NCBI GenBank assembly: GCA_900104495.1
Contig: FMXS01000012.1
Coordinates: 1 to 64,000 of the forward strand
Reading direction: 5' to 3'
DNA length: 64,000 nucleotides
DNA from: Ruminococcaceae bacterium FB2012
Lineage (GTDB): Bacteria; Bacillota; Clostridia; Oscillospirales; Ruminococcaceae
Part shown: positions 1 through 6,899 of the stretch, piece after piece
Numbering within the stretch: position 1 is the first letter of the stretch
How the letters are laid out: each line of letters opens with the position of its first letter
Notes under the pieces: generated by a model
Database searches by the model: none
Told to the model about the DNA's origin: nothing
What the model saw: the letters and a program-made list of their open reading frames with translations, nothing else
Made by a program: the position numbers and the translations under genes

Positions 1-2
1 TC

Positions 3-185
3 CGTAAGACCGGTTATGAGATCATGCAGTCGCTGATCAAGCACAAGCCTATTAACGATCCCGTCTATGAATTTATACAGAAGAAACGCAGCGAAGGCAA
101 ATGCGGCAAGGAAGCAATGATCGCAGGACTGAACAAGTTCCTTCGTGTTTACTACGGCAAGGTCATGGAGCTTTACTCTGAATAA
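3..185 (+). CDS. IS110-family transposase, C-terminal end (cut by window edge)
   Basis: An open frame enters from the left edge and ends in TAA at 183-185, giving the last 60 residues. The tail has the pattern I recognise from the C-terminal Transposase_20 part of IS110-family enzymes: a basic helix ending in KKRSEGK, then a segment with NKFLRVYYGKVMEL. IS110 enzymes are DEDD transposases whose elements usually lack terminal inverted repeats, and I see no clear right end in the following 150 bases. Whether the full gene is intact lies outside the window. Family assignment rests on a short tail only. Confidence 0.7.
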   Translation, partial: RKTGYEIMQSLIKHKPINDPVYEFIQKKRSEGKCGKEAMIAGLNKFLRVYYGKVMELYSE

Positions 186-480
186 CCTTTCCGCAACTAC
201 TTACACATCAGGCGTTTGAAACCCTGCTTTCATACGTCAGCTTTGCTATGCCCTTTCAGCAGTATGAATTCATTAGCGTTTTCAATAATGCATTCCTTTC
301 AAATTTGGCTGTTCTGCCTATTGATTTTTCTTAGCAGGTTTCATTAAATAATAAACGTTTATAGTATAATCAAAATTATTATAGCAATAAAATGTGAACA
401 CGTCATTAACATTTTTATACATTTTGTTAATAAAAAATTCATTATTGAAAATCTTATCTATCCGTTTTTTTACCCTAAAA
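186..480. other. Intergenic stretch between transposase and small-RNA units
   Basis: No open frame of note. The first 150 bases are of average composition and may include the insertion-sequence right flank; from about 340 the sequence becomes strongly A+T-rich (runs such as AATAATAAACG and a T-run at 464-471) and leads into the first promoter unit at 481. I see no tRNA or known riboswitch here. Confidence 0.5.
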
Positions 481-516
481 TTCATATTCGGTTCATACAG
501 CTATGATATTATATAG
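481..516 (+). promoter_or_regulatory. Promoter of RNA unit 1 with activator direct repeat
   Basis: TTCATA (481-486), 5 bases, TTCATA (492-497), 9 bases, then -10 TATTAT (507-512) followed by ATAG. There is no normal -35; the second hexamer occupies that place. Both hexamers fit the Bacillus PhoP box TT(A/C/T)A(C/T)A with its 11-bp period, so an OmpR/PhoP-type response regulator acting as class II activator is the inference. The identity of the regulator is unknown. Confidence 0.65.
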
Positions 517-518
517 TT

Positions 519-720
519 GTCAAAGGGAGAGAGAACCTATTGACAAGGCTTTGACGGATGATAAAACTTAAAGCCCGAGCTCACCTCACTTCCCTCTTAC
601 AACAAAGTTGTAATCTGCTCACCGCTTTAAGTTTTATGATTCGTCGAAACAAATCCCTTTCATAATTCTATAAAAAATTAATGCTTATTACAGCCGATAG
701 GTAGTAGGCATTAATTTTTT
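519..720 (+). ncRNA. Candidate small RNA 1, about 200 nt
   Basis: Predicted from the -10 at 507-512 to the terminator at 672-720. It has no plausible open frame and is heavily structured: TTGTCAA (517-523) pairs with TTGACAA (540-546); 553-574 pairs with 624-645 (20 of 22 positions Watson-Crick); inside that arm TTACAAC (597-603) pairs with GTTGTAA (607-613). Between the stems lies pyrimidine-rich CCTCACTTCCCTC (584-596). The unpaired stretch before the terminator, AAATCCCTTTCATAATTC, is shared with the other two units and contains a UCCC core. The arm 553-645 is absent from units 2 and 3, so this copy is a distinct member. Confidence 0.65.
672..720 (+). terminator. Terminator of RNA unit 1
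   Basis: AAAAAATTAATGC (672-684) pairs with GCATTAATTTTTT (708-720), and the stem continues inward through G-U pairs (CTTATTAC with GTAGTAGG), leaving a loop near AGCCGATAG. The 3' arm ends in a U-run. Confidence 0.85.
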
Positions 721-787
721 GCCTTTTTTGGGAGTACGGATTAACGGACAGATTTTTTTCTGTTTTTTTTGAAAATACCTCCCAAAT

Positions 788-823
788 TTCATATTCGGTT
801 CACATTGGTCTGTTATTATATAG
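788..823 (+). promoter_or_regulatory. Promoter of RNA unit 2 with activator direct repeat
   Basis: TTCATA (788-793), TTCGG spacer, TTCACA (799-804), 9 bases, TATTAT (814-819). Repeat period and distance to the -10 are identical to units 1 and 3. Confidence 0.65.
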
Positions 824-825
824 AT

Positions 826-938
826 GTCGGAAGGAACAAAGCCGACGATAACTAACTAAGACTATTCCAAATCCCTTTCATAATTCTATAGAAAATTAAT
901 GCTTATTACAGCCGATAAGTAGTAGGCATTAATTTTTT
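826..938 (+). ncRNA. Candidate small RNA 2, about 113 nt
   Basis: The predicted start lies 7 bases after the -10. The 5' end folds as GTCGG (826-830)/CCGAC (842-846) with the purine-rich loop AAGGAACAAAG. A mostly unpaired middle follows, containing AAATCCCTTTCATAATTC, then the terminator. An 11-codon ATG frame starts at 824, upstream of the predicted RNA start, and is not kept as an ATG in unit 3, so I treat the RNA as non-coding. Confidence 0.65.
892..938 (+). terminator. Terminator of RNA unit 2
   Basis: AAAATTAATGC (892-902) pairs with GCATTAATTTT (926-936); the stem extends inward by CTTATTAC/GTAGTAGG wobble pairs and ends in a T-run. Confidence 0.85.
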
Positions 939-1004
939 GCCCTTTTTTGGAGTACGGTTTTACGGACAGATTTTTTCAGATTTTTTTGAAAATACTTCCC
1001 AAAT

Positions 1005-1040
1005 TTCATATTCGGTTCACATTAGTCTGTTATTATATAG
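1005..1040 (+). promoter_or_regulatory. Promoter of RNA unit 3 with activator direct repeat
   Basis: TTCATA (1005-1010), TTCGG, TTCACA (1016-1021), 9 bases, TATTAT (1031-1036) followed by ATAG. Spacing matches units 1 and 2 exactly. Confidence 0.65.
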
Positions 1041-1042
1041 TT

Positions 1043-1154
1043 GTCGGAAGGAACAAAGCCGACGATAACTTAATAAGACTATTCCAAATCCCTTTCATAA
1101 TTCTATAAAAAACTAATGCTTATTACTGCCGATAGTAGTAGGCATTAGTTTTTT
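1043..1154 (+). ncRNA. Candidate small RNA 3, about 112 nt
   Basis: Near-copy of RNA 2: 5' stem GTCGG (1043-1047)/CCGAC (1059-1063) with the same AAGGAACAAAG loop, the shared AAATCCCTTTCATAATTC stretch, then the terminator. In the terminator stem a T-A pair of units 1 and 2 is a C-G pair here (CTAATGC with GCATTAG), a compensatory change that argues for selection on RNA structure. Confidence 0.65.
1107..1154 (+). terminator. Terminator of RNA unit 3
   Basis: AAAAAACTAATGC (1107-1119) pairs with GCATTAGTTTTTT (1142-1154); the inner part adds CTTATTACT/AGTAGTAGG. Confidence 0.85.
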
Positions 1155-1171
1155 AATGAAAAAAAACTTTC

Positions 1172-1217
1172 AAAAACAGCGGACAGAAAGAAAAGCTATC
1201 TTTCTGCCCGCTGTTTT
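1172..1217 (-). terminator. Terminator at the end of the yicC-spoVM operon
   Basis: AAAACAGCGG pairs with CCGCTGTTTT, with a second inner stem CAGAAAGA/TCTTTCTG. On the minus strand it is followed by T-runs, so it closes the long operon just after spoVM; it may also stop plus-strand read-through from the small RNAs. Confidence 0.8.
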
Positions 1218-1233
1218 CGTTACGGCCTGCCTG

Positions 1234-1323
1234 TCATTCTGCTGAGGGATCCTTCTTGATTCCGAAAATAAGACGCAGAACACCGGAGAGAAGCTTGTTG
1301 CTCTTGACGATAACTACCTTCAT
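1234..1323 (-). CDS. spoVM: Stage V sporulation protein M (SpoVM)
   Basis: A 29-codon gene. The peptide starts MKVVIVKSNK and continues LLSGVLRLIFGIKK, the amphipathic-helix pattern of clostridial SpoVM. In Bacillus this peptide recognises the positive curvature of the forespore membrane and anchors the SpoIVA coat basement. An AGGAGG ribosome site (complement of 1331-1336) lies 7 bases before ATG. It sits directly downstream of thiN, the same position as in Bacillus subtilis, which supports the call despite its length. It is followed by a strong terminator. It suggests that the organism sporulates or descends from a sporulating lineage. Confidence 0.85.
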   Translation of the reverse strand: MKVVIVKSNKLLSGVLRLIFGIKKDPSAE

Positions 1324-1378
1324 AGTATTACCTCCTAAACCGTGATAATACATACTATGCAGTTTCGGCGTTTTTTGC

Positions 1379-2002
1379 TCACAGTCTTGAATAAACCGTC
1401 AGAAGCCGGCCTTTTTTAAAGGAGAGTTCGGCAAAACTGTCCGTGATCTTATTTGATACTCCGAGCGGAAATCCGCTGTTAATCATTGCATCTTTACAGC
1501 AATACTTTACTCCGCTGAGCTCAAGGCTTTCGGTTTTTTCCGAATAGGAAAACAGCGAAAAGGTGTATCCGCTCCTCTGAGAGAAACGGTAATGTCCTGC
1601 ATCTACCATCTCGATCCTCTCGGTGTCGGATACAATAACGCCGGATGCTCCGTTGTCAAGCAGATAAGCAAGCGTCTGAACTGCCGCAAAGGTGTGATCG
1701 AGCCTTCCGCCCGTGGCTCCGAAGATGATAAATCTGTCATATCCGCGGGCAAGGCCTTCCTTGACAGCAAGCATGAGATCTGTATCGTCCTTCTCAACGG
1801 GAAAAACAAGCTTCTCACCTGCATCCGGCTCCGGAGCGGAATCAAAATCACCGATCAGCAGGTCGGGTGCGATACCGAGCTTTTCCATATGCAGATAGCC
1901 GCTGTCGGCAGCGATAAACAGCTCTCCGCCTTCAAGCTCACTTCGGACGGTCTCGGGACTCGCTGCATCTCCGCCGCCGAATATGACACATCTCCTGTTC
2001 AT
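1379..2002 (-). CDS. thiN: Thiamine pyrophosphokinase
   Basis: Transfers pyrophosphate from ATP to thiamine to give thiamine diphosphate in the cytoplasm. Visible family features: N-terminal FGGGDAASPE, AADSGYLHMEKLGIAPDLLIGDFDS, the FPVEKDDTDLMLAV motif, and FGATGGRLDHTFA, which together bind substrate and Mg. The length (207 aa) is normal. I take the ATG at 2002 rather than the in-frame one at 2017: it has GGGAG 8 bases upstream and overlaps the rsgA stop in an ATGA, implying translational coupling. Penultimate gene of the long operon, as in Bacillus. Confidence 0.93.
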   Translation of the reverse strand: MNRRCVIFGGGDAASPETVRSELEGGELFIAADSGYLHMEKLGIAPDLLIGDFDSAPEPDAGEKLVFPVEKDDTDLMLAVKEGLARGYDRFIIFGATGGRLDHTFAAVQTLAYLLDNGASGVIVSDTERIEMVDAGHYRFSQRSGYTFSLFSYSEKTESLELSGVKYCCKDAMINSGFPLGVSNKITDSFAELSFKKGRLLTVYSRL

Positions 2003-2880
2003 TTCCTGTACTCCCATTCCTTCAGCTTGGAGGCTTCTTCATACATTGCCGTGTAGCTTTCATGACGTGACTTAGGGATCAGCCCTTTATTCACCGCCTC
2101 GATAACAGCGCAGCCCTTCTCAGAGGTATGACTGCAATCGGCAAAACGGCATTTCCCGAAATACTCTCTGAACTCAACAAAGCAATCCGCCAGTTCGTCC
2201 TTGAAAATAATATCGTATTTATTGGTATCGAAGCTGGAAAATCCCGGAGTATCAGCCACATATCCCCCGCCCTCGAGCTTGTAAAGCTCAACGTGCCTGG
2301 TGGTATGTCGGCCTCTGCCGAGCTTGCGGCTGATCTCGCCGGTAGCCAGAACAAGATCCGGGAAGATATTATTCATCAACGAGGATTTTCCTACGCCGGT
2401 ATTGCCTGTAAAGGCTGAGAGCTTGCCGTCAAGCAGCTCCCGTACTTTTTCACTGCCTTCGCCGGTCACATTGTTGACCGCAACCGTTACGATACCGACT
2501 TTATCATATATTCCCATATACTCCGACGGATCACGCTTGTCAGCTTTTGTGAATACCACAACCGGCTCAATGTGCTTATATTCGGCTATTGCGATAAACT
2601 TATCAAGCAGCAGCAGATTCGGCTGCGGCTCACAGGAGGAAGACACAAAAAACAGTCTGTCAAGATTGGCGAGAGGCGGCCTTATAAGCAGCGAACGACG
2701 CTCCTCGATCTTGTCGATAACACCTGTACCGTCAGCTTCAAAAGAGATCTCAACTCTGTCTCCGCATACAGGAGAAACGCCTCTCTTGCGGAATATACCC
2801 CGTGCCTTGCATTCATAAACACCGTCGGAGGCTTCCACGGTGTAGAGGCCTCCGATTGTTTTAATAATAATACCGTCCAT
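1999..2880 (-). CDS. rsgA: Ribosome small-subunit GTPase A
   Basis: Circularly permuted GTPase that assists late 30S maturation. Order of parts: N-terminal OB fold, then G4 (FTKAD), G1 P-loop (FTGNTGVGKSSLMN), G3 (DTPGFSSF), and a C-terminal zinc-binding region with CRFADCSHTSEKGCAV. The 293-aa length fits the family. It starts 8 bases after the prkC stop, and its stop overlaps the thiN start by 4 bases. Pairing with prkC/prpC upstream is a conserved Firmicutes arrangement; in Bacillus RsgA is a PrkC substrate. Confidence 0.95.
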   Translation of the reverse strand: MDGIIIKTIGGLYTVEASDGVYECKARGIFRKRGVSPVCGDRVEISFEADGTGVIDKIEERRSLLIRPPLANLDRLFFVSSSCEPQPNLLLLDKFIAIAEYKHIEPVVVFTKADKRDPSEYMGIYDKVGIVTVAVNNVTGEGSEKVRELLDGKLSAFTGNTGVGKSSLMNNIFPDLVLATGEISRKLGRGRHTTRHVELYKLEGGGYVADTPGFSSFDTNKYDIIFKDELADCFVEFREYFGKCRFADCSHTSEKGCAVIEAVNKGLIPKSRHESYTAMYEEASKLKEWEYRK

Positions 2881-2888
2881 ATTATACG

Positions 2889-5060
2889 TTATTCGACTTC
2901 GCCGTTTTCAGCAGGCTGCTCCGGATTCTCCTGGTGTTGCGGAACGGTGGTGGTCTGCGACTGGACCGGAGCGGGAGTGGTAACGCTTGCCGGCGTTGTC
3001 GCTGCGGTCGTGGTCGTGGTAGTGGTGGTAGTGGGTGTTGTAGGAGTGATATTTATCAGATCCTGAGTTCTTGCGTTGCCCACCAGCTTGACCTCACCGG
3101 TATCATAATTGATCTCGAATGTCGCGTAATTATTTACGGTCTTGTTGCTGGAATCGTTTCTTACACTGATCGAAATGTTCTCCTTCTTCTTGCCCTTTAC
3201 GGTCACATTTACGAAAGAGCCTGCTACGGTCAGAGCTTCATCGACCTTCTGAGTTTCAATAACGGTACCGTCGCGGTAAACGAGTATCGTATAAGAACCG
3301 CGGACGCCCTCGGGCATCGGGATCGGGATCCTTACTTCTGACGGATCTACCTCGCCTGTCGAAACAAAGATCGTGATCTCTGTTCCCTTATTTACGAAGG
3401 AGCCTTCGGGAGTGTTCTGCTCAACTACCTTGCCCTTGTTGCCTTCCTGCTTAACTTCAACGACTGTTGCTGTCAGTTTATTTTCCTTGATAGCCTTGAT
3501 AGCCTTTTCACGGGTCATCCCGACAACATTAGGAACTCTAACCTGTGTCTCGACCTGTCCCTGGCTTACGAAAACGCTTATCTGCGAACCGGCTGCGTGG
3601 AGTTTTCCTGCTGCCGGCTCTGTCTTGATGACCATTCCGGCGGGGATCTCGCCCGTGTCATCAAACAGCTCCTTAGTTACGGGGATGAAGCCCGCACTCT
3701 TCAGCTCGCTGACCGCAACGCTCATTGTTTTCTTTGTCATATCCGGAACTTCTATCATTCTCGGGCCCTTGCTGACCGTAAGGTCAAGAGCAAAGCCGGT
3801 ACGGACCGTCTTGTTTGTAACCGACTGCTCGATAATAACGCCTTCGGGATATTCGGTGCTCCACTCTTCCTTGGGGTTGAATTTGAGCTTGTCGCCGTAT
3901 TCCTGTTTAACTCTTGCAAAGCTCTGTCCTACGAAATTCTGGATCAGAACATTTGAGTTTTGAGTGCCTTTGGGAACAACGAAGCTGTTGATAACCGAAT
4001 AAGCAATAACGCCTGCCGCTATCATAACGACGGCAACGGTAACCGCCAGCAGAATGGGGATGATATAAGAACGCTTCTTTGGCTCTTCTTCCTCTTCCTC
4101 ATCCTCGTCGTCATAATATTCGTCGTCGTCATCATAATATTCATCGTCGTCATCTTCGATAACAGGCTTGAACATTTTTGAAGGAGAGCCGCTCTCAGCA
4201 TCCGCGGAGCTCTTATATCCGAAAACAATAGACGGATTGACCATAAACGCGCTGATGTCGTTTATCATCTCGGATGCGGACTGGTATCTTCTGGCAGGAG
4301 AACGCTCCATAGCATGAAGCACGATCTCTTCCAGCGATTCCGGGATAGAAGGCATTATCTCGCGGGGCGGGATAGCAGTTTCCTGCATATGCTTAACTGC
4401 GATAGCTATCGGTGTATCGCCGTCAAAAGGTTTCCTTCCCGTAAGCATTTCATAGAGCATAACGCCCACGGAATATATATCCGATCTTTCGTCGGTCATT
4501 TCGCCCTTTGCCTGCTCGGGAGAGATATAGTGTACCGAACCTATGGTCTTATCGGAGAGAGTCTTGCCGTCGATGCGGGAAAACCTGGCAATGCCGAAGT
4601 CCATGACCTTGATATTGCCGTCGGGGAACAGCATAATGTTCTGAGGCTTTATATCGCGGTGGACGATACCCTTATCGTGGGCGTGCTGAAGGGCTTTGAG
4701 TATCTGTACCACGAACTTGAGCGCGTCCTTCCAGCGGAGCACTCCCTGCTGTTCAAGAAGCTCCTTGAGAGTGATGCCGTCGATATACTCCATTACGATA
4801 AACTGTATTTCATCCGTAAAGCCCACATCGTATATCTTGACGATGTTCGGATGCGACAGCACGGCGATAGCCTTGCTCTCGTTACGGAAACGTCTCAGAA
4901 ATTCCTCGTTCTCGGAATACTCGGGTTTCAGAATCTTAACAGCAACAACACGGTTTTCCATAAGATCCGTTGCTTTATAAACATCAGCCATTCCGCCGAC
5001 ACCGATAAGCTCAGTTATCTCATAGCGACCGTCAAGCTTTCTGCCGATATTAGAATCCAT
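2889..5060 (-). CDS. prkC: PASTA-domain serine/threonine kinase
   Basis: Membrane kinase sensing cell-wall fragments. The Hanks-type kinase domain covers roughly residues 10-275, with VAVKILKPE (ATP Lys), IVHRDIKPQNIM (catalytic loop), MDFGIARF (DFG) and a SPEQAKG segment. A strongly acidic Asp/Tyr/Glu tract (about 300-330) precedes one membrane helix (about 335-360). Three PASTA repeats follow outside, then a beta-rich segment and a long Thr/Pro/Gln-rich tail. At 723 aa it is longer than Bacillus PrkC because of the acidic tract and the tail. AGGAGT lies ahead of ATG 5060. Partner phosphatase prpC is immediately upstream. Confidence 0.95.
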   Translation of the reverse strand: MDSNIGRKLDGRYEITELIGVGGMADVYKATDLMENRVVAVKILKPEYSENEEFLRRFRNESKAIAVLSHPNIVKIYDVGFTDEIQFIVMEYIDGITLKELLEQQGVLRWKDALKFVVQILKALQHAHDKGIVHRDIKPQNIMLFPDGNIKVMDFGIARFSRIDGKTLSDKTIGSVHYISPEQAKGEMTDERSDIYSVGVMLYEMLTGRKPFDGDTPIAIAVKHMQETAIPPREIMPSIPESLEEIVLHAMERSPARRYQSASEMINDISAFMVNPSIVFGYKSSADAESGSPSKMFKPVIEDDDDEYYDDDDEYYDDEDEEEEEEPKKRSYIIPILLAVTVAVVMIAAGVIAYSVINSFVVPKGTQNSNVLIQNFVGQSFARVKQEYGDKLKFNPKEEWSTEYPEGVIIEQSVTNKTVRTGFALDLTVSKGPRMIEVPDMTKKTMSVAVSELKSAGFIPVTKELFDDTGEIPAGMVIKTEPAAGKLHAAGSQISVFVSQGQVETQVRVPNVVGMTREKAIKAIKENKLTATVVEVKQEGNKGKVVEQNTPEGSFVNKGTEITIFVSTGEVDPSEVRIPIPMPEGVRGSYTILVYRDGTVIETQKVDEALTVAGSFVNVTVKGKKKENISISVRNDSSNKTVNNYATFEINYDTGEVKLVGNARTQDLINITPTTPTTTTTTTTTAATTPASVTTPAPVQSQTTTVPQHQENPEQPAENGEVE

Positions 5061-5104
5061 AATTTCAACTCCTAAACATTAAGTATACTTTTTGTTCTAC
5101 ATCT

Positions 5105-5842
5105 TTAATTTGCAACAAGTGCGACGGATATATTATCCTTGCCGCCCTGCTCGTTGGCGTAATTGATAAGGTCTGTTACGGCGTGATCCAGGTTTTTCCC
5201 GAAAACAAAGCCGTATATGATATCATTGGAGCAATAGTTAGACAAGCCGTCGGAACAAAGCAGAAGCGTGAAATTGCACTCGGGCTCCAGTTCAAAGTAA
5301 TCAACATCGACGTCGGCTTCAACGCCTACCGCCCGGGTAATTACATTCTTCATCTGGTGAGTTTTGAGCTCTTCCTCGCTTATCTGTCCTTGCTCATACA
5401 GCATTCTGACATAGGTGTGATCCGTTGTTATCTGACCGATCTTTCCTTCGGTCATAAGATAGCACCGACTGTCGCCCACATTTACGACATAGCAGTGTCT
5501 TCCGCAGACCAGCGCCGCAACGCAGGTGGTGCCCATGCCGTTTTTGTCTATATCTTCCTTGCTCTTTTCGTAAACAAGAGTATTGGCAGCGTGAACTGCT
5601 GTCAGCATAAGATTTCTCACACTGTTCGGAGACATATCGGGACGGAAGTTCTGCGAAATACGGTTATAGATGGTATTTATCGCTTCTTCACTGGCGACGC
5701 CGCCCGAAAGAGCTCCGCCCATACCGTCGCAGACAATAGAAAGTGAAATATTATCGCCGAGGAAACCGCATCTTACTCTGTCTTGATTCTCGTCTCGTTT
5801 TCTTCCGATATCGGTTTTAGAAGCTAAAAACAAGCAGCTCAC
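5105..5842 (-). CDS. prpC: PP2C-family protein phosphatase
   Basis: Removes phosphate from PrkC and its targets. Metal-binding motifs are present: KRDENQDRV near the N terminus, VCDGMGGALSGG, VNVGDSRCYL and the C-terminal GGKDNISVAL. Length is about 245 aa, typical for soluble PP2C. The start is uncertain: there is no ATG, and candidates are GTG at 5845 or 5842 and TTG at 5833. GAAGG lies just after the rlmN stop and best serves 5842; homology would also allow 5833. Located between rlmN and prkC as in Bacillus. Confidence 0.93.
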   Translation of the reverse strand: MSCLFLASKTDIGRKRDENQDRVRCGFLGDNISLSIVCDGMGGALSGGVASEEAINTIYNRISQNFRPDMSPNSVRNLMLTAVHAANTLVYEKSKEDIDKNGMGTTCVAALVCGRHCYVVNVGDSRCYLMTEGKIGQITTDHTYVRMLYEQGQISEEELKTHQMKNVITRAVGVEADVDVDYFELEPECNFTLLLCSDGLSNYCSNDIIYGFVFGKNLDHAVTDLINYANEQGGKDNISVALVAN

Positions 5843-5851
5843 CACCCTTCA

Positions 5852-6895
5852 TCAAATTTCGTATTCTCTTCTTAGCTGACCGCACGCAGCATCTATATCG
5901 GCGCCGAGGGTCCGCCTTACGGTGGCATTGACCCCAAGCTCCTCCAGATAACCCCGGAAGCGCTGCGCACTTTTTCTGTCCGAGGTGAAATTTCGTTCTT
6001 TGATCTTATTGACCGGGATAATATTCACATGACACACAAATCCGTCAAGCAGCTTTGCAAGTCGGACTGCATCCTCTCTTGAATCGTTATGTCCGTCGAT
6101 AAGAGCATATTCAAAGGATATCCTCCGCCCGGTGATCTTAAAATACTCCCGGCAGGCTTTCAGCAACTCGTCAATATTATATCTGTCATTGACAGGCATT
6201 ATCTCGCTCCTTGACTTGTTATCCGAAGCGTGAAGCGATATAGAAAGCGTCAATCCCAGGCCGAGCTTTGCCAGCTCGTATATTTTCGGAACGAGCCCGC
6301 AGGTGGAAAGCGAAACGTGCCTCAGCGACATATTCATTCCGTCCTTTGAACTCAAAAGCTCAAGAAATCGGATGACGTTGTCATAATTATCCAGCGGTTC
6401 GCCTATCCCCATAAGGACGGCACCGCCTATTTTTCTTCCGCTGTCCCGCTCTGCCGTATAGATCTGAGCAAGTATCTCGCTGGGAAGCAGATCGCGCTTA
6501 TAGCCTGCTATCGTCGAGGCGCAGAAGCGGCATCCCATTTTACAGCCCACCTGTGTGGATACGCATATCGTGTTCCCATGCTCGTATTCCATAAGCACGG
6601 TTTCGATATGGTTCCCGTCGGGAAGCCTATATAGATATTTTACAGTATTATCCCTCTTAGATTCAAGTCTTTTGACTATAAATAGTGATTTTATACAAAA
6701 CTTTTCATCGAGCTTTTGACGCAATTGTGCAGAAAGATCTGACATAGAACCAAAATCTGTGACCCGCTTCACATGGAGCCAGGAAAAGATCTGCTTCGCA
6801 CGGAATTTCATTTCGTTCATTTCGATCAGTACTTCGGTGAGCTCTTCAAGCGTAAGGGACAGGATATCTATCCTGCCGTCGGGATCGGTGTACAT
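5852..6895 (-). CDS. rlmN: 23S rRNA (adenine2503-C2)/tRNA methyltransferase RlmN
   Basis: Radical-SAM enzyme methylating A2503 of 23S rRNA and A37 of some tRNAs. The cluster motif CKMGCRFCAS (CxxxCxxC) and the C-terminal ACGQL cysteine needed for the methyl-cysteine mechanism are both present; MGIGEPLDNYDNV and SLHASDNKSR are also typical. The 347-aa length is normal. It starts 4 bases after the rsmB stop. Part of the yicC-spoVM operon. Confidence 0.96.
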   Translation of the reverse strand: MYTDPDGRIDILSLTLEELTEVLIEMNEMKFRAKQIFSWLHVKRVTDFGSMSDLSAQLRQKLDEKFCIKSLFIVKRLESKRDNTVKYLYRLPDGNHIETVLMEYEHGNTICVSTQVGCKMGCRFCASTIAGYKRDLLPSEILAQIYTAERDSGRKIGGAVLMGIGEPLDNYDNVIRFLELLSSKDGMNMSLRHVSLSTCGLVPKIYELAKLGLGLTLSISLHASDNKSRSEIMPVNDRYNIDELLKACREYFKITGRRISFEYALIDGHNDSREDAVRLAKLLDGFVCHVNIIPVNKIKERNFTSDRKSAQRFRGYLEELGVNATVRRTLGADIDAACGQLRREYEI

Positions 6896-6899
6896 AAGC

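Larger units (their letters stand above)
480..1155 (+). repeat. Three tandem promoter-RNA-terminator units
   Basis: The same arrangement occurs three times on the plus strand: direct-repeat promoter element (starting 481, 788, 1005), short transcribed stretch, then a terminator stem (672-720, 892-938, 1107-1154). Units 2 and 3 are close copies 217 bases apart, including the spacer that precedes the promoter (GGAGTACGG, CGGACAGATTTTTT and TTGAAAATAC are shared). Unit 1 shares the promoter, the CAAATCCCTTTCATAATTC stretch and the terminator but carries a different, longer middle. Confidence 0.85.

Noticed and set aside
824..859. Short peptide frame in small RNA 2 (ATG TCG GAA ...)
   Set aside because: The ATG lies at or before the predicted RNA start, is TTG in unit 3 and absent in unit 1, and there is no ribosome site.
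3..1155. CRISPR array
   Set aside because: The tandem repeats are over 200 bases long with promoter and terminator parts, not short repeats with unique spacers; no cas genes.
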